Assembly (NCBI GenBank): GCA_963704335.1
Contig: OY969889.1
Location: 434,001 to 498,000 of the forward strand
Source of the DNA: PALSA-612 sp963704335
GTDB lineage: Bacteria; Actinomycetota; Thermoleophilia; Gaiellales; Gaiellaceae
DNA length: 64,000 bases
Direction: 5' to 3'
The notes beneath the pieces are model-generated. The model did no database searches, was not told the DNA's origin, and saw only the letters and a program-made list of their open reading frames with translations. Numbering within the stretch: the stretch's first letter is position 1; each line of letters begins with the position of its first letter. The position numbers and the translations under genes were made by a program. Below are positions 57,836 to 64,000 of the stretch, one piece after another.

Positions 57836-57838
57836 GCT
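57833..57838 (+). promoter_or_regulatory. Predicted -10 box of cupin copy B
   Basis: TAAGCT 6 nt before ATG 57845; it overlaps the stop codon of the VOC remnant. Confidence 0.45.
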
Positions 57839-57844
57839 CTCGTC

Positions 57845-58309
57845 ATGAAGATCTTCAACCTCAACGGGGACGAATGGGATCGCACGGAGGACCGTGACGG
57901 CTGGCAGAGCACAGACGCCTGGGTCGGCCACCACATCGGATCCGAGCTGATCGGCGGGAGCATGTACGAGGTCGAGCCGGGCAACCGGCTCTGGCCGTTC
58001 CACACGCACCACGCGAACGAGGAGTGGGTGATCGTCCTCCGCGGTGAGCCCACGCTTCGCACGCACGAGGGCGAGCAGGCGCTGCGCGAGGGGGACGTGG
58101 TTGCGTTCCCCCGCGGCAAGGAGGGCGCGCACCAGATTCGCAACGACACCGACACGCCGATCCGGGTGCTGATGCTCTCGACCACGATCGCACCGGACAT
58201 CGTGGAGTACCTCGACACGGGGAAGGTGGGCGCGCGCAGCGTCGCCGGCGACCGGATCCTGTTCGCTCGCCCCGGCCCGGAGCTCGAGTACTGGGAGGAC
58301 GAGGACTGA
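57845..58309 (+). CDS. Cupin-domain protein (copy B)
   Basis: The 154-residue cupin is paralogous to the gene at 51819; it keeps HTHHANEEWVIVLRGEP and EGDVVAFPRGKEGAHQI and the identical ending EYWEDED. The ATG start aligns with the TTG of copy A. It is followed after 3 bp by a TfoX-like gene, so it likely leads a three-gene unit with that and the acetyltransferase. Confidence 0.87.
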   Translation: MKIFNLNGDEWDRTEDRDGWQSTDAWVGHHIGSELIGGSMYEVEPGNRLWPFHTHHANEEWVIVLRGEPTLRTHEGEQALREGDVVAFPRGKEGAHQIRNDTDTPIRVLMLSTTIAPDIVEYLDTGKVGARSVAGDRILFARPGPELEYWEDED

Positions 58310-58312
58310 CGA

Positions 58313-58645
58313 ATGGCGTACGACGAGGAGCTCGCCGACCGGATCCGCGACGTGCTGGCCGACCGCGCCGACGGCGTCCGCGAACAGAAGATGTTCGGCG
58401 GGCTCGCGTTCATGGTCGACGGCCACATGACCGTGGGTGTCGTCAAGGACGAGCTAATGGCGCGCGTCGGCCGGGCCGGTGAGGACGATGCACTTGCCCA
58501 GCCGCACGCACGGCTGATGGACTTCACCGGCAGGCCGATGACCGGGTTCGTCTTGGTCGCAGCTCTGGGCGTCGCCTCGGAGGGTGACGTCAAAGCCTGG
58601 GTCGATCGCTCGCTGGCGTTCACGACGACGCTGCCGCCCAAGTAG
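58313..58645 (+). CDS. TfoX N-terminal domain protein
   Basis: The 110-residue protein matches the TfoX/Sxy N-terminal domain: MAYDEELADRIRDVLAD, EQKMFGGLAFMVDGHMTVGV, LMARVG and a late MTGFVLV region. In enteric bacteria TfoX helps competence; stand-alone actinobacterial members have no known role. Its stop shares a base with the next GTG (TAGTG). Confidence 0.88.
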   Translation: MAYDEELADRIRDVLADRADGVREQKMFGGLAFMVDGHMTVGVVKDELMARVGRAGEDDALAQPHARLMDFTGRPMTGFVLVAALGVASEGDVKAWVDRSLAFTTTLPPK

Positions 58646-59214
58646 TGCCGCGTCCCGACTTAGGCGTTGAACAAAGGCGCATGGTCGCCGGCGAGCCGTA
58701 CGACGCCGTGGATCCGGCGCTCGTGGCGGCACGTGCACGCGCACGTCGACTGACGGCGCGCTACAACACGACGTCACAGGACGACGTCGGCGAGCGACGC
58801 GCACTGTTGACTGAGCTCTTCGACGAGGTCGGCGAGGCAGCTTGGATCGAGCCGCCGTTCCAGTGCGATTACGGCTGGAACATCACGCTCGAAGAGCGTG
58901 CGTTCCTGAACTTCAACTGCGTGATCCTCGACTGCGCCCCCGTCACCATCGGTGCGCTCACGCAGATCGGCCCCGCAGTGCAGCTGTGCGCAGCCACGCA
59001 TCCCGTGAGCCCTGAAGAACGCGCCGAGGGCATCGAGCTCGCAAGACCGATCTCGGTCGGGCGGAACGTCTGGATCGGCGCAGGCGCAATCGTCGGTCCG
59101 GGCGTCACTATCGGCGACGATTCCGTCATCGGCGCCGGCAGCGTGGTTTTGCGTGACGTGCCCGCGCGCTCGGTCGCCGCCGGCGTGCCCTGCCGGATCC
59201 TGCGGTCGATCTGA
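58645..59214 (+). CDS. Maltose/galactoside O-acetyltransferase-like (Maa) protein
   Basis: The 189-residue left-handed beta-helix acetyltransferase begins, after a short extension, with the Maa signature MVAGEPYDAVDPALVAARAR. PPFQCDYGWNITLEERAFLN follows, then hexapeptide repeats (ISVGRNVWIGAGAIVGPGV, VIGAGSVVLRDVPA) and the catalytic His in TIGALTQIGPAV...ATHPVSPEERAEG. It uses acetyl-CoA to acetylate sugars. GTG 58645 overlaps the previous stop; ATG 58681 is an alternative start. Confidence 0.9.
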   Translation: MPRPDLGVEQRRMVAGEPYDAVDPALVAARARARRLTARYNTTSQDDVGERRALLTELFDEVGEAAWIEPPFQCDYGWNITLEERAFLNFNCVILDCAPVTIGALTQIGPAVQLCAATHPVSPEERAEGIELARPISVGRNVWIGAGAIVGPGVTIGDDSVIGAGSVVLRDVPARSVAAGVPCRILRSI

Positions 59215-59230
59215 GCCGCAACGCGAGCCG

Positions 59231-59236
59231 TAGAAT
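59231..59236 (+). promoter_or_regulatory. Predicted -10 box of GH15 gene
   Basis: TAGAAT 6 nt before GTG 59243. Confidence 0.5.
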
Positions 59237-59242
59237 CGCCGC

Positions 59243-61051
59243 GTGGCCGACGTCCCGCGTCACGACTACCTGCCGATCGCCGACCACGGCATCATCGGTG
59301 ACCTGCACTCGGCGGCGCTCGTCGGCACCGACGGAACGATCGACTGGTACTGCCACGACCGCTTCGACGCGCCGAGCGTGTTCGGCGCGATCCTCGACGC
59401 AGAGCGCGGCGGCTTCTTCCGTATCACCCCAATCAAGTGCCAGTGGACGTCGAAGCAGCTCTACGTGCCCGATACGAACGTCCTGATCACGCGCTTCCTC
59501 AGCGGAGACGGCGTGGGCGAGGTCATCGACTTCATGCCGCTCGACGAACGCCGGCAGGGTACGCACCACCAGCGGCTCGTGCGACGGGTCCTCTGCGTGA
59601 AGGGCGAGCTGCACTTCCAGGCCGAGGTGGAGCCACGCTTCGACTACGGTCGCGCCGACGCGGAGATCGCGGTCACCGACAACGGCGCCGTCTTCGCCTC
59701 GCACGATCTGACGCTGTCGCTCTCTGCACGCGTGCCGTTCGAACGCACCGCGGCGGGTGTCCGCTCGAAGTTCGTCCTCGAACAGGGCCAAAGCGCGACG
59801 TTCGTCCTCGAGCAGGGCGACCAGCCGCATCCGTACTCGGAGGACGACACGCGCGAGCTGTTCAACGAGACGGTCGATTACTGGCTGCGGTGGATATCGG
59901 CAGCTCGCTATCAGGGACGGTGGCGCGAGATCGTGAGACGTTCCGCGCTGACGTTGAAGCTCCTGACCTACCGCCCCTCGGGCGCGCTCATCGCCGCGGC
60001 GACCACAAGCCTGCCCGAGCAGCTCGGCGGCGAGCGCAACTGGGACTACCGGTACACATGGATTCGCGACGCGGCGTTCTCCCTCTACGCCTTGCTCCGG
60101 CTGGGCTTCACGGAGGAGGCGGCGGCATTCGGCGACTGGCTGACCGCCCGGTTCCGCGAGGAGCACAAGGGCGTGTCGGGCCCGCTTCAGATCATGTACG
60201 CGATCGACGGCAGCTCCGACCTCGAGGAGCAGATCCTCGACCACTGGGAGGGCTACCGGGGCTCCGCCCCCGTGCGGATCGGCAACGGCGCCGCCGACCA
60301 GCTGCAGCTCGACATCTACGGCGAGCTCGTCGACTCGGTTTACCTCTACAACAAGCACGGCGCGCCCATCTCCCACGACGCCTGGATGGATCTGACGAGA
60401 ATCGTCGACTGGGTCTGCGAGAACTGGGATCAGCCGGACGAGGGGATCTGGGAGACGCGTGGCGGCCGCCAGCAATTCACGTATTCACGGCTGATGTGCT
60501 GGGTCGCCGTCGAGCGAGCCGTCCGCGTCGCCCGCCAGCGCGGCCTGCCGGCCGATCTCGTCGCCTGGATGAAGACGCGCGACGACATCTACCACCAGAT
60601 CATGGACAAGGGCTGGAACGAGGAGCGCGGCGCGTTCGTGCAGCACTACGGCTCCGATGTCCTCGACGCGTCGAACCTGCTCATGCCGCTCGTGAAGTTC
60701 GTTTCACCGACCGATCCGCGCTGGCTCTCGACGCTCGACCTGATGACGGATGAGCTCGTCTCGGACACGCTCGTCTATCGCTACAACGTGAGAGCCTCGC
60801 CGGACGGGCTCGAGGGGGACGAGGGAACGTTCTCGATCTGCTCCTTCTGGTACGTGGAGGCGCTCGCGCGCGCCGGTCGGCTCGATCAAGCGCGCATCGC
60901 CTTCGAGAAGATGCTGACGTACGCCAACCACCTGGGCCATTTCTCCGAGGAGATCGGCCCGCACGGCGAGCAGCTTGGCAACTTCCCGCAGGCGTTCACC
61001 CACCTCGCGCTGATCAGCGCGGCGACGAACCTCGACCGGCAGCTCGGCTAG
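59243..61051 (+). CDS. Glycoside hydrolase family 15 (glucoamylase/trehalase-like)
   Basis: The 602-residue protein has the GH15 domain order of cytoplasmic actinobacterial trehalases/glucoamylases: N-terminal IADHGIIGDLHSAALVGTDG and IDWYCHDRFDAPSVFGAILD, then the (alpha/alpha)6 barrel with GGERNWDYRYTWIRDAAFSL and ending GPHGEQLGNFPQAFTHLALI. Substrate may be trehalose or malto-oligosaccharides. No signal peptide is seen. GTG start with leaderless pattern. Confidence 0.94.
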   Translation: MADVPRHDYLPIADHGIIGDLHSAALVGTDGTIDWYCHDRFDAPSVFGAILDAERGGFFRITPIKCQWTSKQLYVPDTNVLITRFLSGDGVGEVIDFMPLDERRQGTHHQRLVRRVLCVKGELHFQAEVEPRFDYGRADAEIAVTDNGAVFASHDLTLSLSARVPFERTAAGVRSKFVLEQGQSATFVLEQGDQPHPYSEDDTRELFNETVDYWLRWISAARYQGRWREIVRRSALTLKLLTYRPSGALIAAATTSLPEQLGGERNWDYRYTWIRDAAFSLYALLRLGFTEEAAAFGDWLTARFREEHKGVSGPLQIMYAIDGSSDLEEQILDHWEGYRGSAPVRIGNGAADQLQLDIYGELVDSVYLYNKHGAPISHDAWMDLTRIVDWVCENWDQPDEGIWETRGGRQQFTYSRLMCWVAVERAVRVARQRGLPADLVAWMKTRDDIYHQIMDKGWNEERGAFVQHYGSDVLDASNLLMPLVKFVSPTDPRWLSTLDLMTDELVSDTLVYRYNVRASPDGLEGDEGTFSICSFWYVEALARAGRLDQARIAFEKMLTYANHLGHFSEEIGPHGEQLGNFPQAFTHLALISAATNLDRQLG

Positions 61052-61070
61052 TCGCTCGGCGCGTCCATAT

Positions 61071-61105
61071 ATTCCGTTGCGGAATGGTTCGCGACGGACT
61101 ATCAT
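61071..61105 (+). promoter_or_regulatory. padR promoter with palindromic operator
   Basis: TTGCGG (61077-61082), a 17-bp spacer and TATCAT (61100-61105) lead to GTG 61114 eight nt later. The perfect inverted repeat ATTCCG-TTG-CGGAAT (61071-61085) covers the -35, a fitting autorepression site for the PadR protein. Confidence 0.65.
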
Positions 61106-61113
61106 CCAACTCA

Positions 61114-61641
61114 GTGGCACAGCTCAACGCGACCGAGGCAGCCGTGCTCGCCCTCCTTGCCATCGAGGGCGAGCGGTCGCGCTACGACCTCATGAAGGGC
61201 CTGTCGAAGGCGATCGGCTACATCTGGGCGCCGGCGAAGACGCAGCTCTATGCGCTCCTCCCCAAGCTCGCCGAGCGCGGTCTCGCGACGAGCCGCACGG
61301 TGCGGGAAGGCGCGCGGCCGGAGAAGAAGCTCTTCAAGATCACGAGCGCCGGCCAGTCGGAGCTCCATCGCTGGCTCGCCGAGCGGCCCGACTCGACCGA
61401 AACGTTCTACCTCCGGCTCTTCGTCGGCGGCCTCGTCCCGCCGGAGGTGCTCGCCCAACACGTCGAGTGGTTCCGCGAACGGACGGCCGAGCAGCTCGAG
61501 GAGTACCGGCAGATCGAGCCGACGAACACGCGCACGGACAACGACTTCTTCCACTACTTCCTGCTCCGTCTCGGTATCGAGCGCTCGGAGCACCTCCTTC
61601 GCTGGTCCGACTGGGTTCTCGAGGAGCTCGAGGCCGCATGA
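61114..61641 (+). CDS. PadR family transcriptional regulator
   Basis: The 175-residue protein has the PadR winged helix (AVLALLAIEGERSRYDLMKGL, APAKTQLYALLPKLAERGLATSRTV, EKKLFKITSAGQSELHRWL) and the longer Vir_C-like C-terminal helices (TFYLRLFVGGLVPPEVLAQH, YFLLRLGIERSEHLLRW). GTG 61114 is preferred over ATG 61084 because of the promoter spacing. It overlaps the S41 gene by 4 bp and may regulate it. Confidence 0.88.
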   Translation: MAQLNATEAAVLALLAIEGERSRYDLMKGLSKAIGYIWAPAKTQLYALLPKLAERGLATSRTVREGARPEKKLFKITSAGQSELHRWLAERPDSTETFYLRLFVGGLVPPEVLAQHVEWFRERTAEQLEEYRQIEPTNTRTDNDFFHYFLLRLGIERSEHLLRWSDWVLEELEAA

Positions 61642-62912
61642 CCCTGCTCGCCCGACTGCTCTTGGTGGCCGCCCTCTGCCTGGTCGCGGTCGGGTCGAGC
61701 GGGGCCGCGACGTCGGCGACCGTGCCCGGCGCGGAGTCGGACGTGCGCCTGCTTGCGCAGCAGCTGGAGGCGATCCATCCCGACCTGTTCGACAGCGTCC
61801 CGCGCGCACGTTTCAAGTCGGTCGTCGATACCGCGGCGGCCCGCGCCGACGAGCTCTCAGAGAACGAGCTGCTCGTCGAGCTGATGCGCATCGCGGCGCT
61901 CCCGGGCAACGGCAACGGGCACAGCGGCATCTTCCCCGGCGACCCTCAACACGGTCGCGACCTTCACCTCTACCCCCTCCGCCTTTACGCCTTCCCCGAC
62001 GGGACGTACGTCGTCGACGAGAAGGGCAGCGACGGCCTCGTCGGCGCGCGCCTCACGGCGATCGGCGGCGTCTCCTACGCCGAGGTCGCGAAACGCGTCC
62101 GGCCGCTCGTCCCGCATGACAACGCGAGCAACCTCCAGGGCTATCTGCCGCACTGGGTATTGACGGCGGAAGTGCTCGACGGGCTCGGCATCGCCGAAGG
62201 CCTTTCCCCGCTCGAGTTCACGGTCGTGCAGGGCGGCAAGTCGCGGTCGGTGACGCTCTCCCCCCTGACAGCGCCTTCGTACGTCTCGACGTTCAGCGAT
62301 CCGCTCCACGGGCACTACCCGTCAATCCTGCCGCGACGGAAGCCGACCCCGCTCTACCTCCGCAAGAGCGCGAGCCTGCTCTGGGTCGAAACCCATGACC
62401 GGGGACGTGCGGTTCTTGTGGGCTTCAACGCCGTACAACGTCCGAGCCAGGCGCTCGTGGACCGCGTCACGAAGCTCTCGCGCGGGCGGCAGATCAAGCG
62501 CGTCATCGTCGATCTCCGCCTGAACGGCGGCGGGGACAACACGACGTACGCAAGCCTCCTCGTCGCCCTACAAGACAAGGCCATCAACAGGAAGGGCCGG
62601 CTGTTCGTGCTGATCGGCCGTGCGACCTTCTCGGCTGCAGCGAACTTCGCAGCCGACGTCGACCGGTATACAAAGGCGACCTTCATCGGAGAGCCGACCG
62701 GCGGCTTCGTGAAGGGCTACGGAGACACCGTTTCCGTGCTGCTCCCGAAGAGCGGGATCAACGTGCGCATCGCGGCCCGCTACTGGGACTTCGGGAAGGG
62801 CTCGAGCGACCGGCGACTCGCCGTCAACCCCGATCGCAAGGTCAACGTCACGATCGCAGACTTCCTGGCCGGGCGAGACCCCGTGCTCGCCGCCGCGCTC
62901 AGGGCACGCTAG
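61638..62912 (+). CDS. S41-like (C-terminal processing) secreted peptidase homologue
   Basis: The 424-residue protein begins with a signal peptide (MTLLARLLLVAALCLVAVGS). The later half resembles the tail-specific protease core: VIVDLRLNGGGDNTTYASLL, then GRLFVLIGRATFSAAANFA with the likely nucleophile Ser, and FIGEPTGGFVKGYGD. The general-base Lys is not obvious and no PDZ domain is clear. ATG overlaps the padR stop (ATGA). The 3' end overlaps the convergent hydrolase gene by 14 bp. Confidence 0.82.
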   Translation: MTLLARLLLVAALCLVAVGSSGAATSATVPGAESDVRLLAQQLEAIHPDLFDSVPRARFKSVVDTAAARADELSENELLVELMRIAALPGNGNGHSGIFPGDPQHGRDLHLYPLRLYAFPDGTYVVDEKGSDGLVGARLTAIGGVSYAEVAKRVRPLVPHDNASNLQGYLPHWVLTAEVLDGLGIAEGLSPLEFTVVQGGKSRSVTLSPLTAPSYVSTFSDPLHGHYPSILPRRKPTPLYLRKSASLLWVETHDRGRAVLVGFNAVQRPSQALVDRVTKLSRGRQIKRVIVDLRLNGGGDNTTYASLLVALQDKAINRKGRLFVLIGRATFSAAANFAADVDRYTKATFIGEPTGGFVKGYGDTVSVLLPKSGINVRIAARYWDFGKGSSDRRLAVNPDRKVNVTIADFLAGRDPVLAAALRAR

Positions 62913-63654
62913 GCGCGACGAACGCCATCACGCGCGCCCAAGCGTCGTCCGACGCGTCCTGGAAGTCCTCCTGCTTGCGATCGAAGAAGCTGTGCGGCGC
63001 GCCGGGGTACGTGACGAGCTCGTGCGCTACGCCTGCCGCGCTCAACGCTTCCTCGAACGCCGCGTTGTCCTCGGCCGTGATGTTCTGATCGTCGCCCGCC
63101 TGGAGGGCGAGGATCGGGCAGTCCATCTCCGGAGCGCGCTCGATCGGCCCCGGTGAGCCGTCGGCCCCCTCGCGGGTGCGCCCGTAGAAGCCGGCCGCCC
63201 CTGCGAGGCCGTGGCCGCCGGCGGCGGAGAGCCACGAGTGGCGACCGCCCATGCAGAAGCCGACGGTGAAGACCCGCTTCGCTCCCTGCTCGCGCAGCCA
63301 GGCGACGGCTGCAGCGACGTCGGCCTGAATCTCCGAGGGCTTCACCGCCTGGACGTGCGGCATGTATTCGAACTCGTCGTCGCGCTTGGCCACGCCCGCC
63401 GTGCGGCCGAAGTAATCGAAGGCGATGGCCGGGTAGCCGCGCTCGGCGAAGCGAAGTGCGAGCTCCTCGTAGAAGCGGTAAAGGCCGCGGACGTCGGGGA
63501 GGATGACGATGCCCGTTTCGGCCGCCTCGTCGGGCAGCGCGGCGAAGGCGGCGAACCGGTTTCCGTCCGCCGCGTCGAGCACGAGCTCCTCGTGCGAGAC
63601 GGCCGCGCCGGAGATGACGGGGATCGGCGGAGAGGAGTCGTCGTCGAAGCACAT
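62899..63654 (-). CDS. Dienelactone hydrolase family protein
   Basis: The 251-residue alpha/beta hydrolase has VILPDVRGLYRFYEELALRFA, FDYFGRTAG, nucleophile motif VGFCMGG (Cys), the acid in ALQAGDDQNIT and His in PGAPHSFFDR. These are hallmarks of dienelactone hydrolases, which open lactones in aromatic degradation, though many members have other esters as substrates. ATG 63654; TATCGT lies 10 nt upstream. Confidence 0.92.
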   Translation of the reverse strand: MCFDDDSSPPIPVISGAAVSHEELVLDAADGNRFAAFAALPDEAAETGIVILPDVRGLYRFYEELALRFAERGYPAIAFDYFGRTAGVAKRDDEFEYMPHVQAVKPSEIQADVAAAVAWLREQGAKRVFTVGFCMGGRHSWLSAAGGHGLAGAAGFYGRTREGADGSPGPIERAPEMDCPILALQAGDDQNITAEDNAAFEEALSAAGVAHELVTYPGAPHSFFDRKQEDFQDASDDAWARVMAFVAPSVP

Positions 63655-63770
63655 CGCACCCGCGACGATACCCGCTTGACAAGCGTGCGCGAACGTGAAA
63701 GATTCTCCCCGTCAAGTCCTCGGAGATCTTCGGATCGCCGGGGACTTGGCGTTTGTACGGCCAATACTTC

Positions 63771-63799
63771 TTGAGAGCCGCGCAGGGCTGTCGTAGAGT
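63771..63799 (+). promoter_or_regulatory. Predicted promoter of the phosphoribosyltransferase gene
   Basis: TTGAGA (63771-63776), 17-bp spacer, TAGAGT (63794-63799), then 7 nt to ATG 63807. Confidence 0.6.
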
Positions 63800-63806
63800 C
63801 GGGCGG

Positions 63807-64000
63807 ATGACAGAGCGGCTGCGCATGAAGTGGGACGATCTCGGCGAGGGATCCCGCGCGCTCGCCGACCAGACTGCGGCGGACGGATGGTGGCCGGACA
63901 TCATCCTCGGCATCGCACGCGGCGGGCTCCTCGTCGGCGGGGCGATCGCCTACGCACTCGATGTGAAGAACACGTTCACGATGAACGTCGAGTTCTATAC
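63807..64000 (+). CDS. Phosphoribosyltransferase, N-terminal part
   Basis: The first 64 complete codons (MTERLRMKWDDLGEGSRAL...) are visible before the window ends. The segment DIILGIARGGLLVGGAIAYAL is the first strand-helix of type I phosphoribosyltransferases with the RGG of the PPi loop. The nucleobase cannot be told without the PRPP-binding motif. It is divergent from the dienelactone hydrolase gene. Confidence 0.8.
   Translation, partial: MTERLRMKWDDLGEGSRALADQTAADGWWPDIILGIARGGLLVGGAIAYALDVKNTFTMNVEFY

Noticed and set aside
63710..63760. Inverted repeat CAAGTCC...GGACTTG upstream of the phosphoribosyltransferase
   Set aside because: A 7-bp stem with a long loop in an intergenic region could be chance; no terminator or riboswitch features accompany it.
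1..64000. CRISPR arrays, insertion sequences, integrase genes or rRNA genes
   Set aside because: No regularly spaced repeats, transposase or integrase proteins, or rRNA-like sequence were seen on either strand, even near the tRNA-Thr island.

Overview
The window is G+C-rich (roughly two thirds G+C by eye) with densely packed, often 4-bp-overlapping genes. Gene content (flavin-dependent ThyX, class II B12-dependent ribonucleotide reductase, hopanoid cluster, ECF sigma/anti-sigma pair, many AAA-type signalling ATPases with class III cyclase domains, PadR and MerR/CarH regulators, GSDH- and GH15-type enzymes) suggests a free-living actinobacterium, most likely of the Thermoleophilia (Gaiellales/Solirubrobacterales) type. 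This assignment is an inference from gene content; no rRNA is present.

Layout. 1-5.2 kb: thyX, small alpha/beta-barrel proteins, an S9 peptidase, a methyltransferase and a two-domain VOC protein. 5.2-12.7 kb: one tightly coupled minus-strand operon hpnC-hpnD-hpnE-shc-hpnH-hpnG-ispH-yjbQ for squalene and hopanoid (ribosylhopane) synthesis, with an apparent 1-base frameshift in hpnC that fuses it in silico to hpnD. 14-16.8 kb: zinc uptake operon znuA-znuC-znuB divergent from zur, with a Fur-family operator lying on the znuA start codon. 16.9-21.3 kb: PQQ-type sugar dehydrogenase homologue, an unusual aldo-keto reductase/P-loop kinase/HAD-like fusion, a small kinase and LtrA. 21.3-28.7 kb: two large cyclase-AAA ATPases flanking an ECF sigma/anti-sigma pair. 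28.7-33.7 kb: secreted and membrane proteins, PadR, and an MBL-fold hydrolase bracketed by pieces of tRNA-Thr.

33.7-41.2 kb: a probable island bounded by an intact tRNA-Thr(CGT) and displaced copies of its 3' end. It carries a CarH-type B12 photoreceptor repressor gene with its operon (unknown protein, NAD(P)-binding protein) and, divergently, a DUF378 membrane protein and a FAS1 secreted protein. The shared intergenic region holds tandem TNNACA half sites at exact 11-bp spacing, the third being the -35 box of the divergent promoter. Two AI-2E-type permeases and a lipoprotein complete the island.

41.2-50.9 kb: holB, tmk, a frameshifted alpha/beta hydrolase, a sugar epimerase, a LytR_C protein, an O-antigen-ligase-like polymerase split by another 1-base shift, a surface protein and nrdJ. 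50.9-64 kb: a heavily frameshifted HNH endonuclease pseudogene, two paralogous cupins, hslR, two more cyclases, TfoX-like, Maa-like and GH15 enzymes, a PadR/S41-protease pair, a dienelactone hydrolase and the start of a phosphoribosyltransferase.

Two genome-scale signals recur. At least 17 genes that begin transcription units have a TANNNT -10 box 5-8 nt before the start codon, implying leaderless mRNAs, while internal or secreted-protein genes carry GGAGG-type ribosome sites. Three otherwise intact genes each contain exactly one extra base.
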